Shown piece after piece: positions 1 to 7,621 of a stretch of 21,477 bases of DNA. The notes under the pieces are model-generated. The model saw nothing but the letters and a program-made list of their open reading frames with translations. It did no database searches and was not told where the DNA came from. Position numbers and translations under genes: made by a program. Position 1 is the stretch's first letter. Each line of letters starts with the position of its first letter. The DNA comes from Clostridia bacterium (lineage in GTDB: Bacteria; Bacillota_A; Clostridia; Christensenellales; Aristaeellaceae): assembly GCA_017430945.1 (NCBI GenBank), contig JAFRMB010000050.1, forward strand, positions 1 to 21,477, read 5' to 3'.

Positions 1-414
1 CTGGAAGCCCTGAACACAGACCTTGTCTGTGACGCGATCAACACCGCGATGCGCGAGCTGTTCCTGCAGATCGTCTACGGCCGCACACAGTCCGCATTTT
101 CCGAGGACGGTCTGCGCATCGGCGCCGGACTTGAGGACCTCGGCAAAGGTCTGCGTTCCATGGTCGGCACGATGTACGGCACCAAGGCCAAGGGCGTGCG
201 CTACCTGGAGATGACCGAAGGCTACGTCATCAAGATCGCGCTGGACAAGGACGATCAGGTCTGCGGCTATCAGTTCCTCTCCCTGGGCAAGATGATGGAC
301 GCCATCAAGAGCGGTGTCAATCCCGGCGAGGCCTATGAGAAGAATATCGGCACCTACGGCCGCTTCAAGGCCGAGGACGGCGCGGTCAAGTGGATTGACC
401 CGCGCAATGAGTAA
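1..414 (+). CDS. Iron-sulfur cluster assembly scaffold-like protein, 3' part only
   Basis: The reading frame is open from the first base of the window and stops with TAA at 412-414, so only the last 137 residues are present and the N-terminus is lost. The visible part runs from LEALNTDLVCDAIN to KWIDPRNE. I recognise it as the C-terminal part of the NifU-like scaffold homologue that sits directly upstream of the GGGtGRT gene in many Clostridia. The cluster-binding cysteines usually lie in the N-terminal half, outside the window; the one cysteine near the start (LVCDA) could be a ligand. The next gene follows after 17 bases and they surely share a transcript. Function in iron-sulfur assembly is inferred from family resemblance, not from catalytic residues seen here. 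Confidence 0.75.
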   Translation: MEALNTDLVCDAINTAMRELFLQIVYGRTQSAFSEDGLRIGAGLEDLGKGLRSMVGTMYGTKAKGVRYLEMTEGYVIKIALDKDDQVCGYQFLSLGKMMDAIKSGVNPGEAYEKNIGTYGRFKAEDGAVKWIDPRNE

Positions 415-431
415 GCAGGAGGTGCGCAAGA

Positions 432-1451
432 ATGGCTCTGTTTGAGAATTATGAAGGTCGTATGCCCCAGATCCAGCCCGTGCTGGACAAGTATGGCTTC
501 AAGGATTTCGATGAGGTGAAGGCTTTCAACACCGCCAAGGGCGTGGATGCCTACAAGATCGTCGAGAGCACACAGCCCATTTGCTTCGAGAACGCAAAGT
601 GGGCCTATGAGCTCGGTGCCGCCATCGCCATGAAGGAAGGCGTCAAGACCGCCGCGGAAGCAGCCCGCTGCATCGGCGTCGGCCTGCAGGCATTCTGCAT
701 CCCCGGTTCTGTCGCGGATCAGCGCCAGGTCGGCATCGGACACGGCAATCTGGGCGCGCGCCTGCTGGAGGAAGAGACCGAGTGCTTCGCGTTCCTCGCC
801 GGTCACGAGTCCTTCGCCGCTGCTGAAGGCGCCATCAAGATCGCGCTGAACGCCAACAAGGTGCGCACCAAGCCCCTGCGCGTCATTCTGAATGGCCTGG
901 GCAAGGATGCTGCCATGATCATTTCCCGCATCAATGGCTTCACCTATGTGCAGACCAAGTATGACTACCTGTCCGCCGACGTCAAGGAGGACCACGCGCT
1001 GACCGTCGTCAGCAAGACCCCCTACTCCACCGGTGATCGCGCCAAGGTCAACTGCTACGGCGCCGACGACGTGCGTGAAGGCGTGGCCATCATGTGGCAC
1101 GAAAATGCCGATGTTTCCATCACCGGCAACTCCACCAACCCCACCCGCTTCCAGCAACCCGTCGCTGGCACCTACAAGAAGGAACGCTGGGAAGCCGGCA
1201 AGAAGTACTTCTCCGTGGCCTCCGGCGGCGGCACCGGCCGCACGCTGCATCCCGACAACATGGCCGCCGGTCCCGCTTCCTACGGCATGACCGACACCAT
1301 GGGCCGCATGCATTCCGACGCACAGTTCGCCGGTTCCTCTTCCGTGCCTGCCCACGTCGAGATGATGGGTTTCCTGGGCATGGGCAACAACCCGATGGTC
1401 GGCGCCACTGTCGCCGTGGCCGTCGCGGTCGAGGAAGCGATGAAGAAGTAA
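432..1451 (+). CDS. GGGtGRT protein (conserved family of unknown function)
   Basis: This 339-residue protein carries the signature GGGTGRT at about residues 265-271, preceded by FSVAS and followed by LHPDNMAAG. It is full length for the GGGtGRT family, which is named after this motif and has no established reaction. A glycine- and methionine-rich C-terminus (MMGFLGMGNNPM, about 311-322) and a conserved-looking GHGNLGARLLEEE stretch (about 103-115) suggest a ligand-binding enzyme-like fold, but that is inference. The start ATG is supported by AGGAGGTG at 417-424. It lies 17 bases after the scaffold-like gene and is followed by a clear terminator, so the two form the end of one operon. No membrane segment or signal peptide is visible, so it is probably cytoplasmic. 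Confidence 0.9.
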   Translation: MALFENYEGRMPQIQPVLDKYGFKDFDEVKAFNTAKGVDAYKIVESTQPICFENAKWAYELGAAIAMKEGVKTAAEAARCIGVGLQAFCIPGSVADQRQVGIGHGNLGARLLEEETECFAFLAGHESFAAAEGAIKIALNANKVRTKPLRVILNGLGKDAAMIISRINGFTYVQTKYDYLSADVKEDHALTVVSKTPYSTGDRAKVNCYGADDVREGVAIMWHENADVSITGNSTNPTRFQQPVAGTYKKERWEAGKKYFSVASGGGTGRTLHPDNMAAGPASYGMTDTMGRMHSDAQFAGSSSVPAHVEMMGFLGMGNNPMVGATVAVAVAVEEAMKK

Positions 1452-1486
1452 CGCTTCTGTCAAACCGATCATTGATCAGTAAAACG

Positions 1487-1523
1487 CGGCATGACCGATG
1501 CGATCGGCCATGCCGTTCTTTTG
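1487..1523 (+). terminator. Rho-independent terminator of the GGGtGRT operon
   Basis: CGGCATG (1487-1493) pairs with CATGCCG (1509-1515) and CCGAT (1495-1499) with ATCGG (1503-1507). They are separated by one mismatch and close a 3-base loop. TTCTTTT follows at 1516-1522. Confidence 0.85.
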
Positions 1524-1543
1524 CCCAGGATGTTCCATGTCAA

Positions 1544-1577
1544 GAGCCGCGCACGGGCATTTGCTCATGCGCGGCTC
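1544..1577 (-). terminator. Hairpin downstream of the FGGY kinase gene
   Basis: GAGCCGCGCA at 1544-1553 and TGCGCGGCTC at 1568-1577 form a perfect 10-bp stem with a 14-base loop. It lies 40 bases past the kinase stop codon on the minus strand. On that strand it is followed only by TTG, so the T-tract is poor and termination may be weak; the placement is what argues for a terminator. Confidence 0.5.
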
Positions 1578-1616
1578 AATCTTCAGATCGCCTTATCCAT
1601 GTTGACGTTCAAATCA

Positions 1617-3221
1617 TCAGAGCTTCAGGGAATCCACAGCAGCGCGCTCGATAGGCAGGCCGGCCTCGTAGCGCTCGATGAAAGCGTCGAATGCGGCGAC
1701 ATCCGCCGGATCCGGATCTACGGTCTCGCGGCTCATGGTGCCGAACACCCGTTCCTCCAGATAGTCATCCAGTGTCCCGTCTGCCTGCTTGTCGACCATG
1801 TACGAGGCCAGCAGTGCGACGCCCCAGGGGCCGCCCTCGCCTGCCGTCTCCATGACGGACACTGGCGCGTTCAGCGCTGCGGCGAGGATGTTCTGGCCGA
1901 CGCCGCGGGTCTTGAACAGGCCGCCGTGGCCCATGATGCTGTCGACCTCGACGCCTTCATCCTTCAGCAGTATGTTCATGCCGATCTTCAGCGATGCCAG
2001 CGAGCTGTTCAGGTGGGTGCGCATGAAATTGGCCAGCGAAAAACGGCTGTCAGGCATGCGTGCGAACAGCGGACGTCCCTCATTGAATCCGGTGACATGT
2101 TCGCCGGAGAAGTAATTGTAGGCCAGCAGACCGCCGAGATCCGCGTCGGCTTCCATGGCCTTGCGGTATAGCGTGCCATAGAGCGTGTTGTTGTCCAGCT
2201 TGATGCCGGCCGCCTCGGCGAATTCACCGAACAGCTTCACCCACGCGTTCAGGTCACTGGTGCAGTTGTTGCAGTGCACCATGGCGACCGGAGCGCCGGC
2301 CGGCGTGGTCACCATATCGATCTCGGGGTGGACCGCCTTCAGCGCGCGCTCGAGAACGATCATCGCAAAGACGGAAGTGCCGGCGCTGACATTGCCTGTG
2401 CGCTGCCGTACGCTGTTTGTGGCGACCATGCCGGTACCGGCGTCACCTTCCGGCGGGCAAAGCGGGATGCCCGGCTTCAAAGTCCCGCTCGGGTCGATCA
2501 TCTTCGCGCCGGCCGCGCTCAGCACACCCGCCTTTTCTCCCGCGACCAATACCTTCGGCAGGATGTCGCGCAGCTTCCAGCCAAATCCCTTGTCCGCGAT
2601 GAGCCGGTCGAATTTTTCTATCATGCCGGCGTCGTAGTCGTTGACCGTCGAATCGATCGGGAACATGCCCGCCGCTTCGCCGATGCCGATGACCTGCTCG
2701 CCCGTCAGGAACCAGTGCACATACGCCGCAAGCGTCGACAGATAGCTGATGTCTTTGACGTGGGGCTCGCCGTTGAGTATGGACTGATACAGATGGGCGA
2801 TGCTCCAGCGCTGCGGGATGTTGAAGTTGAATTCGCGCGTTAGCAGACCGGCTGCCTGCTCGGTGATGGTATTCCGCCAGGTGCGGAAAGGAACGAGCTG
2901 CTTCCGGTCCGCATCGACGACGATATAGCCGTGCATCATGCCGGAAATGCCGATGGCCGCGAGCGTCGTGATCTCACAGCCGTATTTTGCCTGTACATCC
3001 TTCACGAGCTCGGCGTAGCTGTGCTGGAGGCCGGTCCATACGTCCGCCAGGTCGTAGGTCCAAATGCCGTTTTCAAACTTGTTCTCCCAATCGTGTCCGC
3101 CGGTGGCGATCGGGTTGCCTGCCGGATCGACCAGGACGGCCTTGATCCGCGTGGATCCGAACTCCACGCCCAGGCGGGCCTGTCCGGATACAATGATGCT
3201 GCTGATCTCATTCATGCTCAT
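1617..3221 (-). CDS. FGGY-family carbohydrate kinase (xylulokinase-like)
   Basis: This 534-residue cytoplasmic kinase would transfer phosphate from ATP to a sugar or polyol. The N-terminal FGGY domain opens with [15 protein letters not shown] (about 18-32), the usual phosphate-binding start, followed by [13 protein letters not shown] (about 91-103). The probable catalytic Asp is D260 in [15 protein letters not shown]. The C-terminal domain holds [12 protein letters not shown] (276-287), [10 protein letters not shown] (431-440) and the adenosine-motif-like [15 protein letters not shown] (460-474). Length fits the ~500-residue family. I cannot assign the substrate: xylulose, ribulose or another pentulose are all possible. 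The ATG is preceded by GAGGAGG 5 bases upstream; a second ATG two codons later is possible. It appears monocistronic, with its own promoter and a downstream hairpin. Confidence 0.88.
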   Translation of the reverse strand: MSMNEISSIIVSGQARLGVEFGSTRIKAVLVDPAGNPIATGGHDWENKFENGIWTYDLADVWTGLQHSYAELVKDVQAKYGCEITTLAAIGISGMMHGYIVVDADRKQLVPFRTWRNTITEQAAGLLTREFNFNIPQRWSIAHLYQSILNGEPHVKDISYLSTLAAYVHWFLTGEQVIGIGEAAGMFPIDSTVNDYDAGMIEKFDRLIADKGFGWKLRDILPKVLVAGEKAGVLSAAGAKMIDPSGTLKPGIPLCPPEGDAGTGMVATNSVRQRTGNVSAGTSVFAMIVLERALKAVHPEIDMVTTPAGAPVAMVHCNNCTSDLNAWVKLFGEFAEAAGIKLDNNTLYGTLYRKAMEADADLGGLLAYNYFSGEHVTGFNEGRPLFARMPDSRFSLANFMRTHLNSSLASLKIGMNILLKDEGVEVDSIMGHGGLFKTRGVGQNILAAALNAPVSVMETAGEGGPWGVALLASYMVDKQADGTLDDYLEERVFGTMSRETVDPDPADVAAFDAFIERYEAGLPIERAAVDSLKL

Positions 3222-3281
3222 GTCATCCTCCTCGTGCTGTGACGCTGCCGGACCGTTGGCGCGTTCGTGCTGTGTTTCGCG

Positions 3282-3305
3282 GTATGAGCAGATCCGAACT
3301 CATAC
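3282..3305. promoter_or_regulatory. Inverted repeat downstream of the kinase promoter, possible operator
   Basis: GTATGAG (3282-3288) and CTCATAC (3299-3305) are perfect inverted arms around a 10-base centre. The repeat begins about 13 bases downstream of the kinase -10 box on the minus strand, a place where a sugar-responsive repressor could bind. It could equally be a small leader hairpin. Confidence 0.4.
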
Positions 3306-3317
3306 ACTCACAAAACC

Positions 3318-3346
3318 ATTATAACATGCGAACAATGATTTTACCA
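3318..3346 (-). promoter_or_regulatory. Promoter of the FGGY kinase gene
   Basis: On the minus strand TATAAT occupies 3323-3318. The matching -35 region, TGGTAA-like 17 bases upstream, is poor, so activation by a regulator is possible. The leader to the ATG would be about 90 bases. Confidence 0.5.
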
Positions 3347-3477
3347 GAGAAAAATGCCAAAATTTGAAGGCACCGTCTTCGAGTGGACACGGATCCGTAT
3401 TATTCAGATCTCCGGGACGAATCCATACAACATAAACCGATCCCCCGCAGTCAGCTCCTTTCCTCAAGCCGATCGCT

Positions 3478-3506
3478 CGTTCGTTCGGGCCGGATCCGAA
3501 CGAACG
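3478..3506. promoter_or_regulatory. 11-bp perfect inverted repeat upstream of the DUF1846 promoter
   Basis: CGTTCGTTCGG at 3478-3488 and CCGAACGAACG at 3496-3506 are perfect inverted arms with a 7-base spacer. The centre is about 65 bases upstream of the DUF1846 -35 box. No T-tract follows on either strand, so a protein-binding site is more likely than a terminator. The rest of the non-coding stretch 3222-3643 holds the two promoters and otherwise nothing I can name. Confidence 0.45.
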
Positions 3507-3556
3507 GGTCGCCCGCACATCGTTTTGTGAAGATTGGTCGTTCACCGTGATTGGTA

Positions 3557-3586
3557 TTGACTTGCCGTTCATGGCTTTGTTATAAT
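3557..3586 (+). promoter_or_regulatory. Promoter of the DUF1846 gene
   Basis: TTGACT at 3557-3562 and TATAAT at 3581-3586 are separated by 18 bases. This is a near-consensus vegetative promoter about 58 bases upstream of the ATG. Confidence 0.8.
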
Positions 3587-3643
3587 ATGAATTGTGTTTT
3601 GAACCAACCGAATGTGCCACGCTCACTTGACGGAGGAACGGTC

Positions 3644-5128
3644 ATGAACAGAATCGGTTTCGACAGCCAGCGCTATATCCAGCTCCAGTCTTCGCGCATA
3701 CGCGAGCGCATCGAGTTTTTTGGCGGAAAGCTCTATCTTGAATTCGGCGGGAAGCTGTTCGATGACTACCACGCCTCCCGCGTGCTGCCGGGTTTTGCGC
3801 CTGACAACAAGATCCGAATGCTCATGGAGCTGAAGGATCAGGCGGAGATCATCATCGCGATCAATGCCAATGATATCGAAAAGAACAAGCTGAGAGGCGA
3901 CCTCGGCATCACCTACGATATGGATGTCATCCGACTCGTGGACGTCTTTCGGGATTTCGGCCTGTATATCGGCAGCATCGTGCTGACGCAGTACACCGGC
4001 CAGCCCGCTGCCGATCTGTTCAAGCAGCGTCTGGAGGGCATGGGCCTCAAGGTATACCGCCTGTTCCGTATCCCGGACTATCCTTCCAATGTTGCAGGGA
4101 TCGTTTCCGACGAAGGCTTTGGCAGAAACGACTATGTTCAGACCAGTCGGTCTCTGGTCGTTGTCACCGCTCCCGGTCCCGGAAGCGGAAAGATGGCCAC
4201 TTGCCTGAGTCAGCTGTATCACGAACACAAGCGCGGCGTCAAAGCCGGCTATGCCAAATTCGAAACATTCCCCATCTGGAACCTGCCGCTCAAGCACCCG
4301 GTAAACCTGGCCTACGAAGCCGCCACCGCAGATCTGAACGACGTGAACATGATCGACCCGTTCCACCTCGATGCGTATGGCGTGACGACCGTCAACTATA
4401 ACCGGGATATCGAGATCTTCCCGGTCCTCCGCGCCATATTCGAAAGCATCTACGGTGAATGCCCATATAAGAGTCCCACCGACATGGGCGTCAATATGGC
4501 AGGTTATTCCATCATCGACGACGACGTATGCCGCGAGGCATCCCGACAGGAGATCATCCGCCGATACTACAAGACAGCCTGTGCCGTCAAGCAGGGCCAC
4601 GCGCTCCAGACGGAGATCCAGAAGCTCGAGCTGCTGATGCGTACGCTGGATCTGGATCTTTCCCGTCGCACCACCGTGCAGCCCGCGCTCGATGTCGCAC
4701 AGCGCACCGGCGAACCAGCTGTGGCCATCGAGCTCAACGACGGTCGCATCGTCACCGGAAAGACTTCTTCACTGCTCGGTGCATCCTCAGCAGCGCTGCT
4801 CAATGCGCTGAAAGTCCTCGCGGGCATTCCCGATGAGATCAAGCTCATCTCCCCTACGGTCATCGAACCGATACAGCATCTCAAGGTCGAGCACATGGGA
4901 AACCGGAACCCCCGCCTCCATACCGACGAGGTGCTGATCGCGCTGACCATCTGCGCCGTCACAGACGGGAACGCCGAACGGGCCATGGAGCAGCTTTCCA
5001 ATCTCAAGGGCTGCGAGGTCCATTCCACAGTCATCCTCTCTCAGGTCGATGAGGGCGTTTTCGGCAGGCTCGGCGTCAATCTCACCTGCGAACCGGCCTA
5101 CGAGACCAAGCGCCTTTATCACAGATGA
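3644..5128 (+). CDS. DUF1846 domain-containing protein
   Basis: I recognise this 494-residue protein as a full-length DUF1846 family member (COG4868-type) from the N-terminus ([19 protein letters not shown]), the [16 protein letters not shown] stretch and the [21 protein letters not shown] segment near residue 175-195. That glycine-rich GPGSGK loop resembles a nucleotide-binding loop but does not match Walker A exactly. The family is widespread in Gram-positive bacteria, cytoplasmic, and has no agreed function. The ATG at 3644 follows CGGAGGAA with good spacing. The frame is open further upstream to 3551, but that part overlaps the promoter. It is a single-gene unit with its own promoter and a very strong terminator. 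Confidence 0.9.
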   Translation: MNRIGFDSQRYIQLQSSRIRERIEFFGGKLYLEFGGKLFDDYHASRVLPGFAPDNKIRMLMELKDQAEIIIAINANDIEKNKLRGDLGITYDMDVIRLVDVFRDFGLYIGSIVLTQYTGQPAADLFKQRLEGMGLKVYRLFRIPDYPSNVAGIVSDEGFGRNDYVQTSRSLVVVTAPGPGSGKMATCLSQLYHEHKRGVKAGYAKFETFPIWNLPLKHPVNLAYEAATADLNDVNMIDPFHLDAYGVTTVNYNRDIEIFPVLRAIFESIYGECPYKSPTDMGVNMAGYSIIDDDVCREASRQEIIRRYYKTACAVKQGHALQTEIQKLELLMRTLDLDLSRRTTVQPALDVAQRTGEPAVAIELNDGRIVTGKTSSLLGASSAALLNALKVLAGIPDEIKLISPTVIEPIQHLKVEHMGNRNPRLHTDEVLIALTICAVTDGNAERAMEQLSNLKGCEVHSTVILSQVDEGVFGRLGVNLTCEPAYETKRLYHR

Positions 5129-5165
5129 TCGCGCTGCGCGGCATACCCAATGCCATCGCATTACG

Positions 5166-5208
5166 GCGGAAGGAACCGGGACAGATCGTCCCGGTTCCTT
5201 CCGCTTTA
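5166..5208 (+). terminator. Rho-independent terminator after the DUF1846 gene
   Basis: GCGGAAGGAACCGGGAC (5166-5182) and GTCCCGGTTCCTTCCGC (5188-5204) form a perfect 17-bp stem with loop AGATC, followed by TTTATC. It is the strongest hairpin in the window. Confidence 0.9.
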
Positions 5209-5303
5209 TCATTGGGAACCGTTCGTATGAGTGCCAAATCCGACGATCGTCGTGCCGATGGCCGGTATTTGCCATAAGCAACGATATTTCCCATCTGCAC
5301 TTA

Positions 5304-5332
5304 TTGAAAATCTCCTTAATTCATCGTATAAT
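5304..5332 (+). promoter_or_regulatory. Promoter of the NUDIX hydrolase gene
   Basis: TTGAAA at 5304-5309 and TATAAT at 5327-5332 are 17 bases apart. Transcription would begin around 5340, just upstream of the GTG start at 5367. Confidence 0.8.
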
Positions 5333-5366
5333 ATCATCAGTATCGATTACGAGAAGGTGTTCAGCC

Positions 5367-5816
5367 GTGCCCGTTCGAAATTCCGCAAAGGCCATCGTCG
5401 TCAATGATGGCAAGATACTTGTCAACCGCTGCATCTCGAAATTCGGAGAATACTATGCCCTGCCCGGCGGCGGCCAGCACACCGGTGAAATGTTGAACGA
5501 GACCGTGAAGCGTGAGCTGCTGGAGGAGACCGGGTATTCCGTCGTGCCGCTCAGGCTGTCCGGCATCTATGAACGCATCAGCGTCGGTCGTCACGACGCC
5601 AACGCGCATAAGATCTACTTTATATTCCTTTGTAAGCTGGGTCCCGAACCCAAAAAGGCCCCCACAGAGACCGACAGGTTCCAGATCGGCCTCGAGTGGA
5701 TCGACATCCGTGAGATCCAGCGCAAGAACCTGTTTCCCCGCGCCATTCGCGACAACATCTCGGGACTGATCGGCTACGGAGAGACCATATTCATCGGCTC
5801 CGAAAAAGACCGTTGA
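5367..5816 (+). CDS. NUDIX hydrolase
   Basis: This 149-residue protein would hydrolyse a nucleoside-diphosphate-linked substrate, such as a damaged nucleotide or a nucleotide sugar. The Nudix box is complete: G-x5-E-x7-REL-x-EE-x-G-Y in GGQHTGE...RELLEETGY (about residues 37-59), so the metal-binding glutamates are present. It starts PVRNSAKAIVVNDGKILV, a common opening of short NUDIX proteins with no extra domain. I chose GTG at 5367 because GAGAAGG lies just upstream and the promoter -10 box ends at 5332. The frame stays open to 5049, but that would run through the promoter and the terminator hairpin. The substrate cannot be read from the sequence. Confidence 0.88.
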   Translation: MPVRNSAKAIVVNDGKILVNRCISKFGEYYALPGGGQHTGEMLNETVKRELLEETGYSVVPLRLSGIYERISVGRHDANAHKIYFIFLCKLGPEPKKAPTETDRFQIGLEWIDIREIQRKNLFPRAIRDNISGLIGYGETIFIGSEKDR

Positions 5817-5842
5817 CGTCGCCACAAAATTGTCGTGAACGC

Positions 5843-5871
5843 TTGCCTGTCAGGCTTTGCGATGTTATAAT
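5843..5871 (+). promoter_or_regulatory. Promoter of pfkA
   Basis: TTGCCT at 5843-5848 and TATAAT at 5866-5871 are 17 bases apart. The small palindrome GCCTGTCAGGC at 5845-5855 overlaps the -35 box and could be an operator. The leader to the ATG is about 85 bases. Confidence 0.75.
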
Positions 5872-5965
5872 AATCGTGTAAACACTTTCGGACCTGACTT
5901 GTCGGAGCGTATCGACCCTTGCTTCGACACGATTACTGCAAACGCGATCGAAAGGAGACGTTTCC

Positions 5966-6958
5966 ATGGAGAAGAAATTCAGACGCATCGGTGTGTTGAC
6001 CAGCGGCGGCGATTCTCCGGGCATGAACGCAGCCGTCCGCGCCGTCGTACGCACCGCGGTGGCGTACGGTATGGAATGCATCGGCATCCGTCGCGGCTGG
6101 CAGGGGCTGATCACCAGCGACTTTGTGATGCTCGACTCGGCAAGCGTGGGACACATCCTCTCGCGCGGCGGCACCATCCTTTATACGGCCAGAAGCGAAG
6201 ATTTTCTGACTGAGAAAGGCCGCAAGCGCGCAGTGTCCACATGCAAGATGCTCGGGCTCGACGGTATCGTCGCCATCGGCGGTGACGGTACTTTCCGCGG
6301 GGCTTTGGAGCTTTCACGTCTGGGTGTCCCGGTCGTCGGCGTCCCTGCCACCATCGACAATGACATCGGGTGCACCAACTACACGATCGGCTTTGACACG
6401 GCCTGCAACACGGCGATCGATTGTATCGACCGCCTGCGCGACACCATGCAAAGCCACGAGCGCTGCTCGGTCGTAGAGGTCATGGGGCGCAACGCCGGCT
6501 TCCTGGCACTGTATGTCGGCATTGCGATCGGCGCGACCGCGGTGTTGGTGCCGGAGCGTGAACTCGACTTTGAGAAGGATGTCGTCGAGCGCATCCGCAA
6601 TGCACGCCTGGCGGGCAATACGCATTTCATGATCGTCGTGGCCGAAGGTGTCGGCAGCGCCGTTGAGATCGGCAAGCAGATCCACGAAGCCATCGGCATC
6701 GAGCCTCGCGTCACGGTCCTCGGCCATATCCAGCGCGGTGGTTCGCCAAACGCACGCGACCGCGAGACCGCGACGCGCATGGGCTATTTTGCCGTCAAGG
6801 CGTTCGCGGAGGGGCGCGGCAACTGCATCATCGGCACTCGTGGCGGTGACATCGTCGAGACCCCGATCGAGGAAGCGCTTGTGATGAAAAAGCATCTTCA
6901 GATGGATCGCTATCAGGTCCTTGAGACCATGAGCGCCACACCGATCCACACATCATGA
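5966..6958 (+). CDS. pfkA: 6-phosphofructokinase (ATP-type)
   Basis: This 330-residue enzyme phosphorylates fructose 6-phosphate to fructose 1,6-bisphosphate, the committed step of glycolysis, in the cytoplasm. Visible motifs are GVLTSGGDSPGMNAAVRA (9-26), the nucleotide loop GGDGTF (105-110), the catalytic TIDND (129-133, base D131), MGRNAG (173-178) and GHIQRGGSP (253-261). Length matches the short bacterial ATP-dependent group. Gly at the GGDG position is typical of ATP rather than pyrophosphate enzymes, which carry GGDD. The next determinant is Ala (PATIDND) rather than the usual Gly, and not the Lys of pyrophosphate enzymes. AAAGGAG at 5951-5957 supports the ATG. It is a single-gene unit between its own promoter and a terminator. 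Confidence 0.95.
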   Translation: MEKKFRRIGVLTSGGDSPGMNAAVRAVVRTAVAYGMECIGIRRGWQGLITSDFVMLDSASVGHILSRGGTILYTARSEDFLTEKGRKRAVSTCKMLGLDGIVAIGGDGTFRGALELSRLGVPVVGVPATIDNDIGCTNYTIGFDTACNTAIDCIDRLRDTMQSHERCSVVEVMGRNAGFLALYVGIAIGATAVLVPERELDFEKDVVERIRNARLAGNTHFMIVVAEGVGSAVEIGKQIHEAIGIEPRVTVLGHIQRGGSPNARDRETATRMGYFAVKAFAEGRGNCIIGTRGGDIVETPIEEALVMKKHLQMDRYQVLETMSATPIHTS

Positions 6959-6973
6959 TGCCTTTGCTATGAC

Positions 6974-7005
6974 AAAGGGGCTGCGATCCCGTCGCAGCCC
7001 CTTTT
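6974..7005. terminator. Bidirectional terminator between pfkA and the convergent GNAT gene
   Basis: AAAGGGGCTGCGA (6974-6986) pairs with TCGCAGCCCCTTT (6992-7004) around loop TCCCG. The T-run closes the plus-strand side; the minus strand also shows CCCCTTTGT. It lies 15 bases after pfkA and 29 bases beyond the end of the opposing gene, so it can serve both. Confidence 0.88.
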
Positions 7006-7033
7006 GTGTGCCCTTGGAATACTCTTTACGGCG

Positions 7034-7561
7034 TCACACCGCTCCGTCTGCCTTGGAGCAGGCGACCGCGGACTTCTCGAACGCGAGGCGCGGATAGTCG
7101 TCCTCGAGCACATGGATCGTGCCGCAGTGGACAAAGCCGAGCTTCCTGAGCAGCCGCTGCATGACCACGTTGTCACCGTGGGTATCGATCCGCAGATGCC
7201 CGCACTGTTCATAAGCCCATTCGATACAGCGCGATCCTATGCCCTTTTCGGAGCCATCTGCCGCAACGCGGTGGACGACGCCGTAGGCGGTGTCATCGAG
7301 CCATCTCCCATCCTCTATCCGCAGATAGGTCGGCTCGATATCCTTTCCATAGACATAGCAGAACGTTCCGATCACGCGATCGCCGTGAACGCATACATAA
7401 CTGTTCCCCTCGGCGATGTCATTGCGCAGAAGGACTTCCGGCGGCCAGTTGGTCGGCCCCCATTGGTTGGGATTGCCGTGCTCAGCCATAAACGAACGGG
7501 CAAAACTGTAGATCTCCAGCATGCGCGGCAGATCCCGCTCTGTCGACTTCCTGATCTCCAT
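7034..7561 (-). CDS. GNAT-family N-acetyltransferase
   Basis: This protein of about 175 residues would move an acetyl group from acetyl-CoA to an amine. It opens MEIRKSTERDLPRMLEIYSFAR, a typical GNAT first strand and helix, followed by HGNPNQWG, seen in a clostridial GNAT subgroup. The acetyl-CoA loop is degenerate (VAADGSEKGIGSRCIEWAYEQ; compare Q/R-x-x-G-x-G/A). It ends with the usual NVVMQRLLRKLGFVHCGTI strand-helix. GGAG lies 5 bases before ATG 7561 and too close to ATG 7564. A GTG at 7609 keeps the frame open but has no ribosome binding site. It is the last gene of the minus-strand operon, 60 bases after the MFS gene. The acceptor is unknown. Confidence 0.82.
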   Translation of the reverse strand: MEIRKSTERDLPRMLEIYSFARSFMAEHGNPNQWGPTNWPPEVLLRNDIAEGNSYVCVHGDRVIGTFCYVYGKDIEPTYLRIEDGRWLDDTAYGVVHRVAADGSEKGIGSRCIEWAYEQCGHLRIDTHGDNVVMQRLLRKLGFVHCGTIHVLEDDYPRLAFEKSAVACSKADGAV

Positions 7562-7621
7562 CATTTCTCCATACCTGTCATCGTCGCGGGTTGCTCCGGC
7601 AGAGAGCACACCGCTTGAACA

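Noticed and set aside
354..1472. Long minus-strand open frame opposite the GGGtGRT gene
   Set aside because: Its Gly/His/Val/Leu-rich, low-complexity composition is typical of an antisense shadow of a GC-rich gene. The plus-strand protein is a recognised family with a good ribosome binding site.
3340..3550. Possible riboswitch or T-box in the leader before the DUF1846 gene
   Set aside because: The promoter at 3557-3586 lies downstream of this stretch, so it is not transcribed as a leader. No T-box or riboswitch core motif was seen.
3300..3626. Minus-strand frame of 108 codons in the kinase-DUF1846 gap
   Set aside because: It has no ribosome binding site, runs through both promoters and the inverted repeat, and resembles no known protein.
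5049..5366. Upstream extension of the NUDIX frame by 106 codons
   Set aside because: It passes through the preceding gene's end, its 17-bp terminator and the NUDIX promoter. The NUDIX domain starts at its normal position from GTG 5367.
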